Shown here piece after piece: positions 62,239 to 64,000 of a stretch of DNA of 64,000 nucleotides. The stretch is from the NCBI RefSeq assembly GCF_009870825.1, contig NZ_WTWY01000006.1, forward strand, positions 307,098 to 371,097. Reading direction: 5' to 3'. How positions within the stretch are numbered: position 1 is the stretch's first letter; each line of letters starts with the position of its first letter. Under the pieces are notes generated by a model that saw only the letters and a program-made list of their open reading frames with translations, was not told the origin of the DNA and ran no database searches. The stretch comes from Paenibacillus sp. USDA918EY (GTDB lineage: Bacteria > Bacillota > Bacilli > Paenibacillales > Paenibacillaceae). The position numbers and the translations under genes were made by a program.

Positions 62239-62646
62239 TTACGTCGTAATAAAACCGCTGAATGCGATCGGTCCGATGACCGTTGCGCTCGTGCCCGGCG
62301 TTAAGTTTTCGATGGATAACGTGTAATCGTGAACGCCTGGAGTTACGTTGGCATCGGTGAACTGAACCGGAATGGAGTAATATTTCTCAAATCCGGCTTC
62401 AAAGCCCTGGCGGGAGTAGTAAATGACATTATTGTCCCGGAAGATTCGGAGCAGGACGCTTCCGGTTCCCGCGTCACCGCGGATGCCAACCAGCCCTTTC
62501 AAATCGACGAAATTCGGAACGCCGGGGACGGTTAATCTGAACGAGGCAATCCCCACTCCCGCGGGAGTAATCGGAATCGGAATGGACGCCCCGTCCGTAA
62601 CCGGCGTCGGCACGCTTGCGTTATAAGCGATTAGTTGCTGTGCCAT
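62239..62646 (-). CDS. Putative spore-surface beta protein, ExsC-like
   Basis: 135 aa from the ATG at 62646. LKGLVGIRGDAGTGSVLLRI, FRDNNVIYYSRQGFEAGFEK and GVHDYTLSIENLTPGTSATV recall exosporium protein ExsC from recollection only; the strand pattern fits a jelly roll. No signal peptide, as usual for mother-cell spore-coat proteins. Confidence in the family is moderate. Confidence 0.55.
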   Translation of the reverse strand: MAQQLIAYNASVPTPVTDGASIPIPITPAGVGIASFRLTVPGVPNFVDLKGLVGIRGDAGTGSVLLRIFRDNNVIYYSRQGFEAGFEKYYSIPVQFTDANVTPGVHDYTLSIENLTPGTSATVIGPIAFSGFITT

Positions 62647-62814
62647 TGTTTCTATCAACTCCTTTTCGAAAGATAGTTCATTCTATGTCGGAGTGATAGA
62701 ATCGGTATGGACAAGATCACCGCTGCATTTATATCATTTTTTTGATAGAGTTTGGATTAGCCGATATGAATGCTCGATGTTTAAACGTTCCCTCCGTCAT
62801 CGGGGAGTTGTTTC

Positions 62815-63021
62815 TTAAACCTGCTGTTTCAAAATGGCCTGCACACGCCCCACCGTGCCGTCGGTCAGCCTTACTTTGATGCCTCTCGGATGATTGGGCG
62901 AGTTGGTCAGCAATCTTTGAACGATGCCTTGCGTGCGCTTGCCGGTGCGCTGGTCTTCTTTTTTTACGATTTCTACGGCCATTCCCGGTTGGATGTTGGC
63001 CCGGATCATATGCGGTTCCAC
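62815..63021 (-). CDS. YwbE family protein
   Basis: 68 aa from the GTG at 63021. MAVEIVKKEDQRTGKRTQGI, VQRLLTNSPNHPRGIKVRL and TDGTVGRVQ match the conserved YwbE core (SH3-like, function unknown). An ATG at 63009 is possible but would shorten the conserved N-terminus. Confidence 0.85.
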   Translation of the reverse strand: MEPHMIRANIQPGMAVEIVKKEDQRTGKRTQGIVQRLLTNSPNHPRGIKVRLTDGTVGRVQAILKQQV

Positions 63022-63178
63022 GAATATCACTGCCTTTTTCTGTCTAATCTAACATGCATAACATTCCCTTTTATCATATCACAAATGCAGCCGTGGTTAC
63101 GGCACTCGGAAAATGTTGGCGAACAAAGAAAAAGAAGTTTCGTTAACGATAAGAAATGACAATGAAGGAGAACCTGGA

Positions 63179-63574
63179 ATGAATCCGTCGATCCTGCAAA
63201 AACTCAAAAACTACGCCAAAACGATAAAACAAAACATATACGTGCTTTATTTGTCTTACAAAGATGCCCGAGTGCCTTGGTACGCCAAAGCGTTTGCCGT
63301 TTGCGTCGTCGCTTACGCTTTCAGTCCGATTGACCTGATTCCGGATTTCATCCCGATTTTAGGGTATCTCGATGATTTGATTATCGTTCCCCTCGGCATC
63401 ACGCTGGCGTTACGCTTGATCCCACCCCATATCATTGAAGAAAACAGGGAAAAGGCTGAAGAAATGAGGAAAAACGGAAAGCCTAAACATTACGCTGCCG
63501 CAATTTTGTTTGTATTGGTATGGATCCTGCTGGCCGTTTGGACAGGCATCCTTATCGTCGGTTTGCTTCAGTAA
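63179..63574 (+). CDS. YkvA/DUF1232 membrane protein
   Basis: 131 aa from the ATG at 63179 (AAGGAG 8 nt upstream). WYAKAFAVCVVAYAFSPIDL and IPDFIPILGYLDDLIIVPLG form the DUF1232 motif (SPIDLIPDFIPxxGxxDD), and a last helix closes the protein. Function unknown. Confidence 0.9.
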   Translation: MNPSILQKLKNYAKTIKQNIYVLYLSYKDARVPWYAKAFAVCVVAYAFSPIDLIPDFIPILGYLDDLIIVPLGITLALRLIPPHIIEENREKAEEMRKNGKPKHYAAAILFVLVWILLAVWTGILIVGLLQ

Positions 63575-63595
63575 TTTTATATCAAAAAAATTCCG

Positions 63596-63630
63596 CCTTT
63601 CAAAGATTCATACGTTATTCTTTGAAAGGC
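63596..63630 (+). terminator. Hairpin after YkvA-like gene
   Basis: Perfect GCCTTTCAAAGA / TCTTTGAAAGGC stem, 11-nt loop, no T run. Confidence 0.55.
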
Positions 63631-63686
63631 TCAAATCGCTTATTCCGGATCCGGATGCCAAAACCGTTTACAGCCAAAAAAATGGG

Positions 63687-63712
63687 AAAAGGCTCCCTTT
63701 CGGGAGCCTTTA
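63687..63712. terminator. Hairpin terminator
   Basis: AAAGGCTCCC TTTC GGGAGCCTTT; weak T runs on both sides. Confidence 0.65.
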
Positions 63713-63763
63713 GCCTTTAAAACACTGATATTACAGGCTTTTGAGGCCTTTTCTTACATCATG

Positions 63764-63789
63764 CCGCCCATGCTTTTGGGCGGTTTTTT
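63764..63789 (+). terminator. Intrinsic terminator (plus)
   Basis: CCGCCC ATGCTTTT GGGCGG followed by TTTTTT. Confidence 0.85.
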
Positions 63790-64000
63790 GCTTCCCCACA
63801 TTGTTACAAAGTCCGATATAATGCGGTTTTTCGTCCATTGTTTCCGTAGAATATTGTCTTCTAAAAATGCCTATGTGGGGAAATGTGTGGGGAATGTGGG
63901 GAGCTATTTCAAGTCTCTGAACGTTATTATTTCTGCCTTTAATTTTCCTGCAATCCCCTTTAGTTTATTTCTTCTATAATCACTTGTGGTCACGAATAGC
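63790..64000. other. Window end
   Basis: A minus-strand frame of about 31 codons is open from the window edge to a stop at 63904 and could be the 3' end of a gene outside the window; its residues are Lys-rich and unrecognised. The short TGTGGGGAA-type repeats near 63875-63900 are noted without a call. Confidence 0.3.

Noticed and set aside
63870..63910. CRISPR or integrase attachment repeat
   Set aside because: Short TGTGGGGAA-like repeats without regular spacers; no recombinase visible.

Overview
The window looks like a chromosomal segment of an endospore-forming, mid-to-high G+C Bacillota of the Paenibacillus type. Supporting signs are the spore genes tlp (with a sigma-G-like promoter) and cmpA, the conserved block lolA-like/ydcC - alr - ndoAI - ndoA, tex, SprT-like, S-layer-homology and large secreted carbohydrate-active proteins, strong AGGAGG Shine-Dalgarno sites and frequent TTG/GTG starts. 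No organism-level claim beyond that is possible from sequence alone.

Layout. 1-5341 (minus): a Tad/Flp pilus operon (CpaE-like, CpaF, TadB, TadC, Flp-type pilin, TadE-like, and a further Tad-like protein cut by the window edge). 5679-8142: a DCC thiol oxidoreductase, a small Cys-containing protein and an Nramp metal transporter. 8324-14289 (minus): kdpFABC potassium ATPase with extra small ORFs and a Rossmann-like protein, all behind two c-di-AMP (ydaO/yuaA) riboswitches in series, each followed by its own terminator. A third ydaO riboswitch (14683-14809) faces the other way and sits directly on the Shine-Dalgarno of an uncharacterised 150-aa protein. 15405-21960: tRNA-Leu, a decayed MmyB-type regulator, an XRE regulator with a palindromic operator, a PAS protein, an autoregulated MarR-MFS pair, a DUF2804 protein, and a solitary UreF-like gene with two GlnR/TnrA-type boxes that may also control a small antisense-oriented RNA. 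22304-23532: five tRNA genes (minus) enclosing tlp. 23565-32415: SprT-like, CmpA, DinB, CGNR zinc-finger, Tex, toxin-antitoxin NdoA/NdoAI, alanine racemase and a LolA-like lipoprotein.

32667-37097: DeoR regulator overlapping a MurA paralogue whose catalytic Cys is Asp, a decayed MFS gene, and a polysaccharide deacetylase/YkoP pair. 37390-40781: a two-component system with a BcrA-type ABC exporter. 41010-44893: GbsR-type regulator divergent from an OpuA glycine-betaine ABC operon. 45087-46501: ArsR regulator divergent from a flavin reductase. 46561-55141: SLH-domain protein, an unassigned structured intergenic element, a membrane protein, DUF6081, a MenA-like prenyltransferase, an aminoglycoside 6-adenylyltransferase and a large beta-helix/F5-8C secreted protein. 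55265-58442: small exported proteins, two VOC proteins and a flavin reductase behind MhqR-like boxes. 58719-63574: a GHL10 glycoside-hydrolase-like protein, an ExsC-like protein, YwbE and YkvA-like proteins.

Themes: the central part reads as osmotic and potassium homeostasis (three c-di-AMP riboswitches, Kdp, OpuA/GbsR) and envelope or spore maintenance. The most interesting signal is the c-di-AMP riboswitch cluster at 13659-14828, followed by the solitary nitrogen-box UreF locus, the Cys-to-Asp MurA and the structured element near 48300.
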